The notes under the pieces: generated by a model
The model's input: the letters and a program-made list of their open reading frames with translations, nothing else
Told to the model about the DNA's origin: nothing
The model's database searches: none
Assembly (NCBI GenBank): GCA_013001295.1
Contig: JABDMW010000024.1
Coordinates: forward strand, 1-64,000
DNA: 64,000 bases
Direction of reading: 5' to 3'
Origin: Hyphomonadaceae bacterium
GTDB lineage: Bacteria > Pseudomonadota > Alphaproteobacteria > Caulobacterales > Maricaulaceae
Translations under genes and position numbers: made by a program
Shown: piece by piece, positions 28,374 to 37,719 of the stretch
Layout: each line of letters begins with the position of its first letter
How positions within the stretch are numbered: the stretch's first letter is position 1

Positions 28374-29896
28374 GACTCAATCTTTACCGGGACGCGAGAT
28401 GTTCGCCTGCTTCTGCCCTGGCCCAATACACGGAATAAAATTTTATCAGATTTCGTCAGGGCGAAGACTTTGATCATCAATGCAAAAACGGTCAAATTAA
28501 CCACCACACCTGCTATAATTAACCAGCCTTGTTCAGGCGAAACAAAGTGTCGAATAGCCAATAGGCTGGCCAACATCAAGAGGGCGAAAACAGTGGGTAA
28601 AATATAACTCATATTGATCACATTGATCTTGAGATGTTTTGACAGACTCCAAAGACGCCCGAGATTGAGAAAACATACCGCAATCAAGAAACCAACGGCC
28701 GCGCCCTCGACGCCGTAAAGATAAGAGAGCAGGGCGATCAGGGCGATCTCGATGATCAGAGTAAATACCAAAAGAGTTGGCGGGATTTTCGGTTTTGCAA
28801 ACACCAAAGGCGTTTCGGTTGAAATGAAGGTACCATCAATGACTTCGGCGACGAGAATAATGGTCAGGACCAATCCACCTGTTATAAACGCTGCATTGAA
28901 CAAGCCCAGCAGATAGTCACCAAAGACGACCATCGGGACCGCGATCACGAGTTGAATAATGAAAATCCATCGGCAAATGCCAATCATATTAGCCCGTATG
29001 CGCTTTGCATTTAATTGATTATGAAGGCGCGCAATCACCGGCGATAACATAGGCTCAAACAGGCCCGCCAACCTTTGCTGGATCGTCACCAACTGCTGTA
29101 CCATGAAGTATAAGCCTGTTGCAGTGGGTCCGACGAAGATGCTGAGCACAATCAGATCAATACGGCGTAGCGCCATTATGCCCATGTCGGTAATCCCGAC
29201 CGGAACTGATTGTCTAACGATTTTGGGAATGTCTGAAAAATTTGCGCGGGCCGCTGCAAGGGTTTTTGCAGGGTAGGTTGAAAGCAGCCCGTAAGCAGCG
29301 ACCAGGGCCGCGACAAATAATGAGCCGGCATAGGCCAGAACGAGGCCGGTTTCCTTCATACCTAGACCCAGGAACAGCAGCGCCAATAGAAACAATCCCC
29401 AGGACTCGGCGATACTGCGCGACCAGACGTCCCATTTGACGATGCGCTTGTATTTAATCGCGGTCAGGCAGACATCGATAAATATACTGGCCGGCATGGC
29501 AAAAAATAACAATGCCCATATGGCTGGTTGCCCGGGCAAAACCAAAGGCCAGACAAAAAGAAGCAGTGTTGATATGGCAAACCCGGCGCCCAGCGCGATG
29601 ATAAAAGCTTCTTTAATCCGTGGGGCCGGCTCTAATCCGGCTTCGTGCCGCTCGCTCAACATATCGAGCAGGCTTCGCTTTAAGCCCATGACGCCAATGG
29701 CCGCGGTAATTTCCGTAATGGCTGCGACCAACCCCAGAATACCGAGGGCTTTAGGACCAAATGACTGTGCTGCGACCACCATAAAAGCAACACGCGCAGC
29801 CAATCGCCCGCCAAAGCCGAAGAGTGAGGCCGCAGCTCCCCTTACAACGTCACGATAGTCAGCAATCCCGCTCACGGCTTGACCATGATTTGGCAT
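28370..29896 (-). CDS. Wzx/MATE-like polysaccharide flippase
   Basis: The 508-residue integral membrane protein has about 12-14 hydrophobic segments and starts with an amphipathic VVRGAAASLFGFGGRLAARV stretch typical of Wzx/MurJ-like (MVF superfamily) flippases; later blocks PVGITDMGIMALRRIDLIVL and QRLAGLFEPMLSPVIARLHN fit the polysaccharide-biosynthesis C-terminal family. Such proteins turn over lipid-linked molecules. The stop overlaps the ATG of the MMPL transporter by four bases, so flippase, exporter and cytidylyltransferase form one operon. The substrate is not identified. Confidence 0.85.
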   Translation of the reverse strand: MPNHGQAVSGIADYRDVVRGAAASLFGFGGRLAARVAFMVVAAQSFGPKALGILGLVAAITEITAAIGVMGLKRSLLDMLSERHEAGLEPAPRIKEAFIIALGAGFAISTLLLFVWPLVLPGQPAIWALLFFAMPASIFIDVCLTAIKYKRIVKWDVWSRSIAESWGLFLLALLFLGLGMKETGLVLAYAGSLFVAALVAAYGLLSTYPAKTLAAARANFSDIPKIVRQSVPVGITDMGIMALRRIDLIVLSIFVGPTATGLYFMVQQLVTIQQRLAGLFEPMLSPVIARLHNQLNAKRIRANMIGICRWIFIIQLVIAVPMVVFGDYLLGLFNAAFITGGLVLTIILVAEVIDGTFISTETPLVFAKPKIPPTLLVFTLIIEIALIALLSYLYGVEGAAVGFLIAVCFLNLGRLWSLSKHLKINVINMSYILPTVFALLMLASLLAIRHFVSPEQGWLIIAGVVVNLTVFALMIKVFALTKSDKILFRVLGQGRSRRTSRVPVKIES

Positions 29897-30073
29897 TCAG
29901 GATGTGAATTATGAACCCAGCAAAAAATCATGCACCTCTCTATCAGGAATCCGAGGCGAACGAAGCAAAATTTTCATCAATGATCGATGTTAAGGTGGAT
30001 GCAGGTTTCCTACTACAAAGCTTTTGCCCCCCGCCTTGTTTTATGGAATAGGAAGCCGGTATAAGGAATTGGT

Positions 30074-31174
30074 ATGAAATTTGACATCCTGATTGGATCG
30101 GACAATTTTTGGAATGCGTTGGAAGCGGATATATTGTCCGCTCAAAACCGTGTTCATATCCAGGCGATGACGTTTGAAGGCGACAGCGTTGGTTTGAAGG
30201 CATTTGAAGCCATGAAGCAGTCAAATGCCGCCGATAAACACCTTTGTGTCGATCATTTCTCAAATCTCGTGATCAGTGATGATTTTATCTATGGCCGCCG
30301 CCGTTTGCGCGATGCGGAATTTCGTCAAGAAGTCCGCGCTACAAGGGAAATGTTCCGCTCCGCACCATCTGAAAACATCCAATTGGCCTTTACTAACCCA
30401 ATGGGATTTTTGTTCTCCAAATATCCGCACCGCAATCATAAAAAGCTGATGCTGATCGATGATCATATTGCTTATGTCGGTGGGATAAATTTCAGCGAAC
30501 ATAATTTCGAATGGCACGATATTATGCTGCGGATTGAAAACCCCGATATGGCAGAATTGCTTGGCGAAGATTATCAGCATACGGTCAATGGTCGAAACCA
30601 GTCTCTGCGCACGCAAGTGGGTGACGCGGATGTGTTTATTCTCGATGGTCGTCGCAGTTGGGGGCTGTATGAGGATCTATTTGATGTCCTGAAATCAGCC
30701 AAACATTCAATTAAAGTGATCTCGCCCTATATCACATGGCCGTTTCTGGATGTTATTGGCGAAAAGGCCAAGCAAGGTGTGGATGTTCAGATCATCTCGC
30801 CTGAATCAAACAATAAATCACTGTTGAAATATTATTTGCAGCACCAGCAGCAAAAATACCCATTCTCGATTTTCATGTATGAAAAGAAAATGTCACATCT
30901 TAAAGCGATCCTGATCGATGACGAGATCCTGGTGATGGGCTCGACCAATTTCGATTTTGCCAGCTATTGTCTGGAACAGGAGTTTTGCTTTGTTTTACGC
31001 AACCCTGATCTGATTGAGCAGTTCAAGGAAAAAGTCGTTGATGATGCTATGGCCCATTCGCGTGCTCATTTGCCCGAAACCACAAACTGGAAACACAACG
31101 CTGCAGGCGCGGTGATCAGTATCGCGATCTCTGGATGTAAGGGGCTTTCAAAGATAATTTATCGCGGCAGGTGA
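30074..31174 (+). CDS. Phospholipase D-like domain protein (two HKD motifs)
   Basis: The 366-residue protein carries two intact HKD motifs: His122-Lys124-Asp129 in HKKLMLID with a following GGINF, and His275-Lys277-Asp282 in HLKAILID with GSTNFD. It resembles the catalytic part of cardiolipin synthases but lacks their N-terminal transmembrane helices and has no signal peptide. Possible reactions are phosphatidyl transfer or hydrolysis of phospholipid head groups. It is transcribed away from the flippase operon (177-base divergent gap), which suggests it belongs to the same lipid locus. A nuclease role cannot be excluded. Confidence 0.85.
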   Translation: MKFDILIGSDNFWNALEADILSAQNRVHIQAMTFEGDSVGLKAFEAMKQSNAADKHLCVDHFSNLVISDDFIYGRRRLRDAEFRQEVRATREMFRSAPSENIQLAFTNPMGFLFSKYPHRNHKKLMLIDDHIAYVGGINFSEHNFEWHDIMLRIENPDMAELLGEDYQHTVNGRNQSLRTQVGDADVFILDGRRSWGLYEDLFDVLKSAKHSIKVISPYITWPFLDVIGEKAKQGVDVQIISPESNNKSLLKYYLQHQQQKYPFSIFMYEKKMSHLKAILIDDEILVMGSTNFDFASYCLEQEFCFVLRNPDLIEQFKEKVVDDAMAHSRAHLPETTNWKHNAAGAVISIAISGCKGLSKIIYRGR

Positions 31175-31214
31175 GCGCGCTAACTTGCTGCAAGTTTGTT
31201 GTAAGGATGGCCGC

Positions 31215-31670
31215 CTACAATGTTTTTGCAGCGTCCATTATGGCTTTGCGAATACGCACATAGGTCGCGCAACGACAGATATTGCCGTCCATCGCACTGT
31301 CAATGTCTTCATCTGACGGTGATGCATTTGTCTCCAGCAAATTGATAGCACTCATGATTTGTCCAGCTTGGCAATACCCGCATTGCGGCACCGCTAACTC
31401 TTCCCATGCGGCACGTATTGCCGAGGCGACTTTTCCATTGGCAGATTCTATGGTCGTGACTTCGCTGCCTTCGACATCTTCATGAGGGGTAATGCATGAT
31501 CGAATTGGCGCCCCGTCAACGTGAACCGTACACGCGCCGCATTGGGCGACACCGCAGCCAAATTTTGCGCCTGTCAAACCGAGATGGTCGCGTAAAACCC
31601 AGAGCAGGGGGGTGCCTTCTGCGGCTGTGACAGTTTCTTTCTTACCATTGATTTTGAGTGTGATCGCCAT
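31215..31670 (-). CDS. iorA: 2Fe-2S subunit of Ior-type molybdenum oxidoreductase
   Basis: The 151-residue protein is the small electron-transfer subunit of the isoquinoline 1-oxidoreductase type. It carries a plant-type ferredoxin cluster motif ([15 protein letters not shown] with a later SC) and a second cluster motif ([10 protein letters not shown] and NICRCATY). Length and layout are standard. It is three bases downstream of the large subunit gene and is co-transcribed with it. A FAD-binding subunit is absent, as expected for the Ior type, which passes electrons to a cytochrome or other acceptor. Confidence 0.92.
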   Translation of the reverse strand: MAITLKINGKKETVTAAEGTPLLWVLRDHLGLTGAKFGCGVAQCGACTVHVDGAPIRSCITPHEDVEGSEVTTIESANGKVASAIRAAWEELAVPQCGYCQAGQIMSAINLLETNASPSDEDIDSAMDGNICRCATYVRIRKAIMDAAKTL

Positions 31671-31673
31671 GGC

Positions 31674-34019
31674 TTATCCCTCCCCCGCCATCGTTAAGCG
31701 GTTCTTTTGCCCGAGCAAAGGCAATGTGCGCAATCGCTGTCCGGTTGCCGCGAAGATCGCATTTGCCAAAGCCGGTGCTGCGGGCGGCGTACCAGGTTCA
31801 CCGACTCCACCCGGCGGAGCGTCACTTTCCATAATGTGAACCTCAAGATTGTGCGGGGCCTCTGAGAGGCGCATAACGCGCCAGGCGGGGAAATTGCCTT
31901 GCACAACGGCCCCGTCCTTGGCAGTAATTTCGCCGTATAACGCATTGGATAAACCATACAACGTACCGCCTTCCATTTGCACCTTTGTGTTGGCCGGATT
32001 GACGACGGTTCCTGCGTCAACAGCCACCCATACACCTGGGAAGGTGATGTTTCCGTCACTGTCCACGGCAACCTCTATTGCAGTGGCAACATATGAAAGA
32101 AATGAGCGATGAACCGAGATACCCAAGCCGTGGCCTTTCGGGACATCGCGCCCCCATTTCGCCATGCTCGCTGCTTTATCGAGTACAGATTTCAAACGAG
32201 CCGTGTCGAGCGGATGCTCTTCAATAGACGCACCATAATTTGGGTAGATAACGCCGTCCTTCGACAAATCAATTTCCCGGTCGGGTCCAATAAGATCGAG
32301 TAAATAATCTTTTTGGTCTTTTCCGGCGGCATGGGCCAATTCTGCCGCAAAACTTTGCTGCGCAAAGGCGTGATAGACATTGGCGACAGAACGAAGCCAG
32401 CCGATCCGAATATGGGCTTCTGCCTTGCCGACTTCGACGCGCATGTTCGGCACGTTCCAGGGACTGTCAGTCGCGCCGAGAGACAGCTCAAAGTCGGAGC
32501 CCTGATCGGCGGCTCCAAAGGTGGAATTGATCGAAGGAAAAACTGTCCGGTGTAGAACAGCTACGGGTAAACCGTCTTCATTTAACCCCGCTTCCATACG
32601 TTGAGCTGATACCGAATGAAAATAACCGTGACGTACGTCGTCTTCTCTGGTCCACGTGACCTTAACCGGGGCACCAACCTCCCTAGCAATTAATGCGGCC
32701 TCGGCAACATAGTCGGGTTTGGATTTACGGCCGAACCCACCGCCCAATAAAGTAACATTGATCGTCACGTTTTCTTCGGGAATACCGCATAGTGAGGCAA
32801 CGGTTGTGCGGGCTGCTTGCGGGTTTTGCGTGCAGGCCCAGCATTCGATCTTGTCGCCCGTCCACCGCGCTGTCGCGGCGGGCGGCTCCATGGGCGCTTG
32901 TGACAGGTGAGGCGCATAGTAATCAGCTGTTACTTTCTTGGCCGCCGTTTCCATTGCGGAATCCACATCTCCTCGATTGCGTTTTACCTCGCCGGGCTTG
33001 CGCGCAGTTGCCCGCAGTTCTTGCCCATAAAGATCAGAATCATAATTTGCATTAGACCCCGCGTCCCACGTGACATTGAGTGCCTCGCGGCCTTTTATCG
33101 CCGCCCATGTATCTGTTGCGATAACGGCTACACCGCCAAGCGGTTGGAAGGCTGCCACTTCGCCTTGTAGATCGGGAAGCTTCATGACTTTGGTTACACC
33201 GGGAACAGCCAAAGCAGCTGTATCATCCAATGTTTTGATTTTGCCAAACACTGTCGGTGGGCGGGCGATGACTGCGTAGACCATATCGGGGACGCGTACA
33301 TCGATGCCAAACGTCCCTTTGCCGTGAATGATATCAGGTATTGTGAATGAAGGTTTGTCTTTTCCAATGTAACGCCATTGATCACGCCGTTTCAATGTCA
33401 CGCTGGCCTCGGCGGGCACATCTAGCTTGCTCGCCGCTTTGGCGACATCACCATAGGTCAGTATTTTGCCGGACGAATGTTCGATCGTCCCAAGCTTGCT
33501 GGAGCACTCCGAAATATCAACGCCCCATTCGTTTGCCGCGGCCTGCGTGAGCATGTGACGCATCAAGGCGCCCGCCATGCGGAAACGGTTGATGTGATTT
33601 CGAATTGACGTGGACCCGTCCGTATTCTGATCCCCATATTTAGAATCGCCGACGGCCTGCTCTATAACGAGCTTATCCCATTCAACATCTAGCTCATCCG
33701 CAATCATTTGCGCGACGGCTGTGATAACTTGTTGTCCCATTTCTGACCGCGGATTTGTGATTTGAGTGCGTCCATCTGCGGCAATTGAAATAAGGACTAG
33801 CGGGCCGCTTTCTACAGTCGAATGATCTGGAAGCGGCGCCTCGGATTTGCTTTTGCTCTCGGACTTTTTGGGGGCACATGCGGCAAGCGCCAAAGTGAAC
33901 GTCAATCCTGTTGCGCCACCTACGAACCCGCGACGGCTTACATTTATAATTTCCAAGGATGTATTTTCTATTTGGCTATCAGGTGTTTGATATATCGGTT
34001 TTGCAAGGTGCATGAACAT
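31674..34019 (-). CDS. iorB: Molybdopterin subunit of Ior-type aldehyde/heterocycle oxidoreductase
   Basis: The 781-residue protein has a twin-arginine signal (SRRGFVGG) followed by a hydrophobic stretch ending in LALAAC, a possible lipobox. The mature part shows the molybdenum-hydroxylase layout: [35 protein letters not shown] and [12 protein letters not shown] near the C-terminus with GVGEPG. Substrates in this family range from aldehydes to N-heterocycles. Electrons would go to the 2Fe-2S subunit and the electron-transport chain from the periplasm. It sits within the inositol locus in the same orientation but shows no enzymatic link to it. Confidence 0.9.
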   Translation of the reverse strand: MFMHLAKPIYQTPDSQIENTSLEIINVSRRGFVGGATGLTFTLALAACAPKKSESKSKSEAPLPDHSTVESGPLVLISIAADGRTQITNPRSEMGQQVITAVAQMIADELDVEWDKLVIEQAVGDSKYGDQNTDGSTSIRNHINRFRMAGALMRHMLTQAAANEWGVDISECSSKLGTIEHSSGKILTYGDVAKAASKLDVPAEASVTLKRRDQWRYIGKDKPSFTIPDIIHGKGTFGIDVRVPDMVYAVIARPPTVFGKIKTLDDTAALAVPGVTKVMKLPDLQGEVAAFQPLGGVAVIATDTWAAIKGREALNVTWDAGSNANYDSDLYGQELRATARKPGEVKRNRGDVDSAMETAAKKVTADYYAPHLSQAPMEPPAATARWTGDKIECWACTQNPQAARTTVASLCGIPEENVTINVTLLGGGFGRKSKPDYVAEAALIAREVGAPVKVTWTREDDVRHGYFHSVSAQRMEAGLNEDGLPVAVLHRTVFPSINSTFGAADQGSDFELSLGATDSPWNVPNMRVEVGKAEAHIRIGWLRSVANVYHAFAQQSFAAELAHAAGKDQKDYLLDLIGPDREIDLSKDGVIYPNYGASIEEHPLDTARLKSVLDKAASMAKWGRDVPKGHGLGISVHRSFLSYVATAIEVAVDSDGNITFPGVWVAVDAGTVVNPANTKVQMEGGTLYGLSNALYGEITAKDGAVVQGNFPAWRVMRLSEAPHNLEVHIMESDAPPGGVGEPGTPPAAPALANAIFAATGQRLRTLPLLGQKNRLTMAGEG

Positions 34020-34178
34020 AGGGCTTCTCTCGCTTTTGTGATGGGAACAGCATTGGTCAATTTTCCCAATGTGTCAAATCACAGTTGAACGAGTAAACGT
34101 AATCTTGCTCTATCGTAGATTTCCAGATTGAAAATCGCTGTCATTCAGCAATTTAAAGCGCGGGAACAATGTCCATTT

Positions 34179-35078
34179 TTAGTTCCCCGACGGGCTAGCC
34201 GCAATCGTGGCTTCCACCTTGCGCTCATAAATGATCAGTCCAATCAATACGATGTTGAGCAGCACAATTTCATAGACGAAATACATGGCCGGCAGGCCGA
34301 GACCTGCGAAGATGGCAATGGCGATGGTGCGGTTATTGGCGTTTAAGAGCGCCCAGGCCCGCACTATGCCGGATGTTTTATTGATTAGGGTCTGCACATC
34401 GCCAAAACTGGCATTGTCATCGCGCATTTGTTTGAGCTTGGCATCCAGAGGCGAGGCCCCACCCGATACAAGGCGTTGCGCGGCGTCATATATGCCTGCC
34501 AGCGTCGATTTCTTGCCATCAACGGATAATAACTTATCTGTGACGTCACTGCGCTCAATGCCACGTGTGCGACGTTGGTATTTCTGGCGCCGTTCTTCAT
34601 ATCCGGCTGCTTGCACGGCGTGGCTAGCGCCAGCTGCCAAGGCCAAGAGCCAGACCATGGGAGAGCTGCCGGTTTTGAGGAGATAGAGCACGAAAGCGAT
34701 ATAAACGGCGCCAAACACCAGATGATCACAGATCCCGTCTATGATCCGACCAAAAGCACTGCTGGTCCCCGTGGCACGGGCGACACGGCCATCAGCCCCA
34801 TCAAACACATGCCAAGCAAGCATGGATAGAAACCCGGCGAGAACGAAGCCGAGCGCAGGCTGTTGATAATAGAAATAGGCCGCCAGCCATCCTGCGCCAA
34901 GTCCAATGAATGAAATGATATTCGCGCTTACGCTCATTTTAATCGCGATTTTGGCAATCACCGCCGAAATCGGGTGCACAACATATTGATTGGAGAGTTC
35001 TTCAATAGAATTCGGACGCCCATACTCAGCCTGTTTCTTTTGAGGTTGAACCTCTGGCTGAGCTTGAGCGTCCGGCAT
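34179..35078 (-). CDS. CDP-alcohol phosphatidyltransferase family protein
   Basis: The 299-residue integral membrane protein has the complete CDP-alcohol phosphotransferase signature: Asp93, Asp96-Gly, Ala100-Arg101, Gly110, Asp114 and Asp118 in a run from WHVFDGADGRVAR to GRIIDGICD. The preceding MSVSANIISFIGLGAGWLAA helix resembles the DIPPS part of IPCT/DIPPS enzymes. With the cytidylyltransferase fusion, it would transfer phosphoinositol from CDP-inositol to a lipid alcohol or to a second inositol phosphate. About six membrane segments follow. It is 43 bases downstream of the inositol-phosphate synthase gene. Confidence 0.85.
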   Translation of the reverse strand: MPDAQAQPEVQPQKKQAEYGRPNSIEELSNQYVVHPISAVIAKIAIKMSVSANIISFIGLGAGWLAAYFYYQQPALGFVLAGFLSMLAWHVFDGADGRVARATGTSSAFGRIIDGICDHLVFGAVYIAFVLYLLKTGSSPMVWLLALAAGASHAVQAAGYEERRQKYQRRTRGIERSDVTDKLLSVDGKKSTLAGIYDAAQRLVSGGASPLDAKLKQMRDDNASFGDVQTLINKTSGIVRAWALLNANNRTIAIAIFAGLGLPAMYFVYEIVLLNIVLIGLIIYERKVEATIAASPSGN

Positions 35079-35121
35079 ATTCTGGTGTCCTGATCTTAGG
35101 CGAAAAGGATTGTGTAAGTGG

Positions 35122-36264
35122 CTAGCTGCCAGTTACTTGCTTGAGGACTTCCACAGATTCACCGGCAATGAAGGACTCGGTGAGTTGGTGGGCAACCTCA
35201 TCTGTGTATTGCACCGGTGGATGCTTACAGAAGAAAGATGATGGTGCGGCGATGGCACCGGAGACGCCGCGGTCCATGGCAACTTTTGCGCACCGCAGCA
35301 TATCGATGGCCACACCAGCGGAGTTCGGGCTGTCTTCGACAGACAGGCGAAGTTCAAGATTCATCGGCACGTCGCCAAACAAGCGACCTTCCATGCGAAT
35401 AAAGCAGATTTTGTTATCGTTTTGCCATGGCACATAATCGGACGGGCCGACATGAATGTTTTCGTCTTCAATACGCTCCGCTGCTACTGACTGCACGGCT
35501 TCAGTCTTGCTTTCTTTCTTTGATTCCAATCGAAGCTGGTTTTTCATATTCAGAAAGTCGGTATTACCGCCTGTATTGAGCTGATATGTGCGATCAACCG
35601 GTACACCGCGTTTGTGGAATAGATCGGTGAGGACGCGGTGAACGATGGTTGCGCCCATTTGGGCTTTAATATCGTCGCCAATGATCGGCAGGCCTGCATC
35701 TTCAAAACGCTTCGCCCAAGCCGGCGTCGACGCGATAAAGACCGGAATATTGTTGACGAAAGCACATCCGGCTTCGATCGCACATTCGGCGTAGAACTCG
35801 GTTGCTTCCTGGCTGCCGACGGGCAGGTAATTGGTCAAAACGTCAACTTTGGCGTCTTTCAAAGCCTTGACGACTTCCGCTTTCGTGGGTTCACGGGTGA
35901 AAAGTGGAATGAAACGCCGGTCATCTGAATACGATGCCATATGGTCGGAATATCCGTCCATAATGCAACCCATCTGGACTTTTACGCCTGTTTTAGGCAC
36001 GTCCGGACAGAAAACCTCGGTACAATTTGGTTTCTCGAAAATGGCTTCTGCAACGTCTTTACCGACTTTGCGCTGGTCAATATCAAATGCGGCAACGATT
36101 TTGACGTCGCGGCTATGATAACCCGCCAGTGTTGAGTGCATAAGACCGGCAGATTCGGTCTCGTTTTTATTGCCATAGTAAGTCAGTCCCTGAACAAGCG
36201 AACTTGCACAATTTCCCACGCCCACAATAGCAACATTGATTTGTTTTTTGTCCTGATTTGTCAT
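35122..36264 (-). CDS. ino1: Inositol-3-phosphate synthase
   Basis: The 380-residue enzyme makes myo-inositol 3-phosphate from glucose 6-phosphate using NAD. It is of the shorter prokaryotic type: N-terminal NAD-binding motif VAIVGVGNCASSLVQGL, DVLTNYLPVGSQ, the NTGGNTDFLNM signature, and a C-terminal VAIDMLRCAKVAMDRG. I chose the ATG at 36264, preceded by GAGGG five bases away, over a start nine codons upstream. MIPS of this type is rare in Proteobacteria and in this window is next to the CDP-alcohol transferase, so the product probably feeds an inositol-containing lipid or solute. Confidence 0.93.
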   Translation of the reverse strand: MTNQDKKQINVAIVGVGNCASSLVQGLTYYGNKNETESAGLMHSTLAGYHSRDVKIVAAFDIDQRKVGKDVAEAIFEKPNCTEVFCPDVPKTGVKVQMGCIMDGYSDHMASYSDDRRFIPLFTREPTKAEVVKALKDAKVDVLTNYLPVGSQEATEFYAECAIEAGCAFVNNIPVFIASTPAWAKRFEDAGLPIIGDDIKAQMGATIVHRVLTDLFHKRGVPVDRTYQLNTGGNTDFLNMKNQLRLESKKESKTEAVQSVAAERIEDENIHVGPSDYVPWQNDNKICFIRMEGRLFGDVPMNLELRLSVEDSPNSAGVAIDMLRCAKVAMDRGVSGAIAAPSSFFCKHPPVQYTDEVAHQLTESFIAGESVEVLKQVTGS

Positions 36265-36330
36265 ATTTCCCTCAGCTTTTGCCGGTGCCAATTCTTAGGT
36301 TTTTATATGGCCCGAACGTCGATGCTGTCC

Positions 36331-36362
36331 TTTGTCTCATTCTGGACAAAAAAGCAAGTCAA
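36331..36362 (-). promoter_or_regulatory. Candidate promoter and inverted repeat before ino1
   Basis: On the reverse strand a perfect -35 like element TTGACT lies at 36362-36357. About 17 bases further is a weak -10 (ATGAGA-like). The inverted repeat TTTGTC/GACAAA (36331-36336 and 36345-36350) overlaps the -10 region and could be an operator. The start of ino1 is 70-100 bases downstream. Confidence 0.35.
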
Positions 36363-36371
36363 TTACCGCAT

Positions 36372-36391
36372 AAAAAAACCCCCAAAAGGGG
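36372..36391 (-). terminator. Rho-independent terminator after the DUF2141 gene
   Basis: On the reverse strand CCCC (36391-36388) pairs with GGGG around a short TTTTG loop and is followed by seven T residues. It lies 47 bases after the DUF2141 stop, separating that gene from ino1. Confidence 0.65.
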
Positions 36392-36437
36392 ATTGATTAG
36401 ATATTATCGCCCAAAATGTGTGCGGGCTTAATTCCTA

Positions 36438-37337
36438 TTAATCTTGATTGCCGCTGATGACATCCTTGGTTCTGCGGAGTTTAATTTCCATGTCGACGCC
36501 CTCTGCCGGAACTGCGAAAGTAGCTTCCTCAAATTTCGGTGATTTCGTTGTAAATTTCGGGTTATTTGACATGCCAAATCGTTCTTTTGGCAGGCCTAAG
36601 AAGTTTTTGTCAAAGAAAGCATTGCTGTTCTTGTCGTGATAGATGGCCACGGAGTAATTTCCCGGCTCCGGAACGGGCATGCAGAAAAAGGTTTCGTCTT
36701 CGACAGCTGTCGCACGAACGCGTAAGACGACTTTTTCCCAGTCCAGAAAGTTTTCTTTCACGTCGTCGTGCAGATCAGCGACGATGATGCCTTTTGAGTT
36801 CTTGACATTCGAAACTTTGATGCGAAGTGACGGATTGCCGTCTTCGCAACTGGTTGGGTCCTTCATGATGGGAGCACCGACAATGACGTCGATAAATTGT
36901 TTGCGGATTCCATTGGGCCAATTGGGCGCGCTGTTGAGCGCTGCATTTGACGGTAAATTCGGGTTTACCTCGCCAATGGCTTCGGTTTTAGCATCGTTTG
37001 TTGATGGTATCACCGTGAGATCATTCGTGCTTAAATTGACCTGCTGCTCGGTTTGAACCGGATCAGTTTTTGGTTGCGCGGGGGCTGGCGTTTCCACAAC
37101 AGGCGGAGTTCCGCCATAAACACGTGGCTTAAACTTGTCTTCGACAACCGGCTGCGTTTCATTTGGAGTCTGTGCCTGGGCCGCAGTTTGTTGCGCCGAT
37201 GCGCTCACAGGAATCGAGTTTTGCGCGGAGGCCGTTGCGGCAATGGCCATTAAGGAAACAGTGTTGACCGCCACCAAAAGGTTTCGGGTCAATCGTCTCG
37301 CTGGCGCTATATTTGTGTCACGTGTTGAGTGTGTCAT
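36438..37337 (-). CDS. DUF2141 secreted protein with Pro/Gln-rich linker
   Basis: The 299-residue protein has a signal sequence near residues 18-39 (RNLLVAVNTVSLMAIAATAS followed by AQ), a low-complexity linker rich in Gln, Ala, Pro and Thr to about residue 135, and a C-terminal DUF2141 domain (about 165-290). That domain has the characteristic GNYSVAIYHDKNSNAFFDKN and GLPKERFGMSNNP. DUF2141 proteins are exported beta proteins of unknown function, often found in sphingomonads and caulobacters. Its linker could span the periplasm or attach to the cell wall. A terminator separates it from ino1. Confidence 0.85.
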   Translation of the reverse strand: MTHSTRDTNIAPARRLTRNLLVAVNTVSLMAIAATASAQNSIPVSASAQQTAAQAQTPNETQPVVEDKFKPRVYGGTPPVVETPAPAQPKTDPVQTEQQVNLSTNDLTVIPSTNDAKTEAIGEVNPNLPSNAALNSAPNWPNGIRKQFIDVIVGAPIMKDPTSCEDGNPSLRIKVSNVKNSKGIIVADLHDDVKENFLDWEKVVLRVRATAVEDETFFCMPVPEPGNYSVAIYHDKNSNAFFDKNFLGLPKERFGMSNNPKFTTKSPKFEEATFAVPAEGVDMEIKLRRTKDVISGNQD

Positions 37338-37719
37338 GAATGTCCTTACTAGCTACGCTTTCATCATGTCTGTGCGCGTAGTTATGTCTTGCCTGATTGA
37401 TTTAGAAAGATAACGCTTAGAGTCAAGATTGGGTAACATTACCATGCAGTTATGGTTCTTAACCTGAGCTGAACACTCCCTATGGAATGCCCCATTTACC
37501 GCATATGCAGCGTAAAGCCGATTAAATTCACAATATCTTACATAATGTTACGTTTGCCCGTTTAAGGTAAGTCTTTGTCGCTTTTGCAGAAAGTCTGGCG
37601 AACAACGTATTTGTTTTAACATTCGCGACGGATGCCGAATGGTTGCCATGAATACTTAAAAAACCAGTAACAAAATAGTGGGTTTTTTATCATTTAACTT
37701 TCATGGATCGACGTTAATC

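Noticed and set aside
24338-36264. The inositol locus as a plain di-myo-inositol-phosphate solute pathway
   Set aside because: The solute is known from thermophiles. Here the cytidylyltransferase operon is coupled to a lipid-type exporter and a flippase, which a cytoplasmic solute would not need. It remains possible and is given as the alternative.
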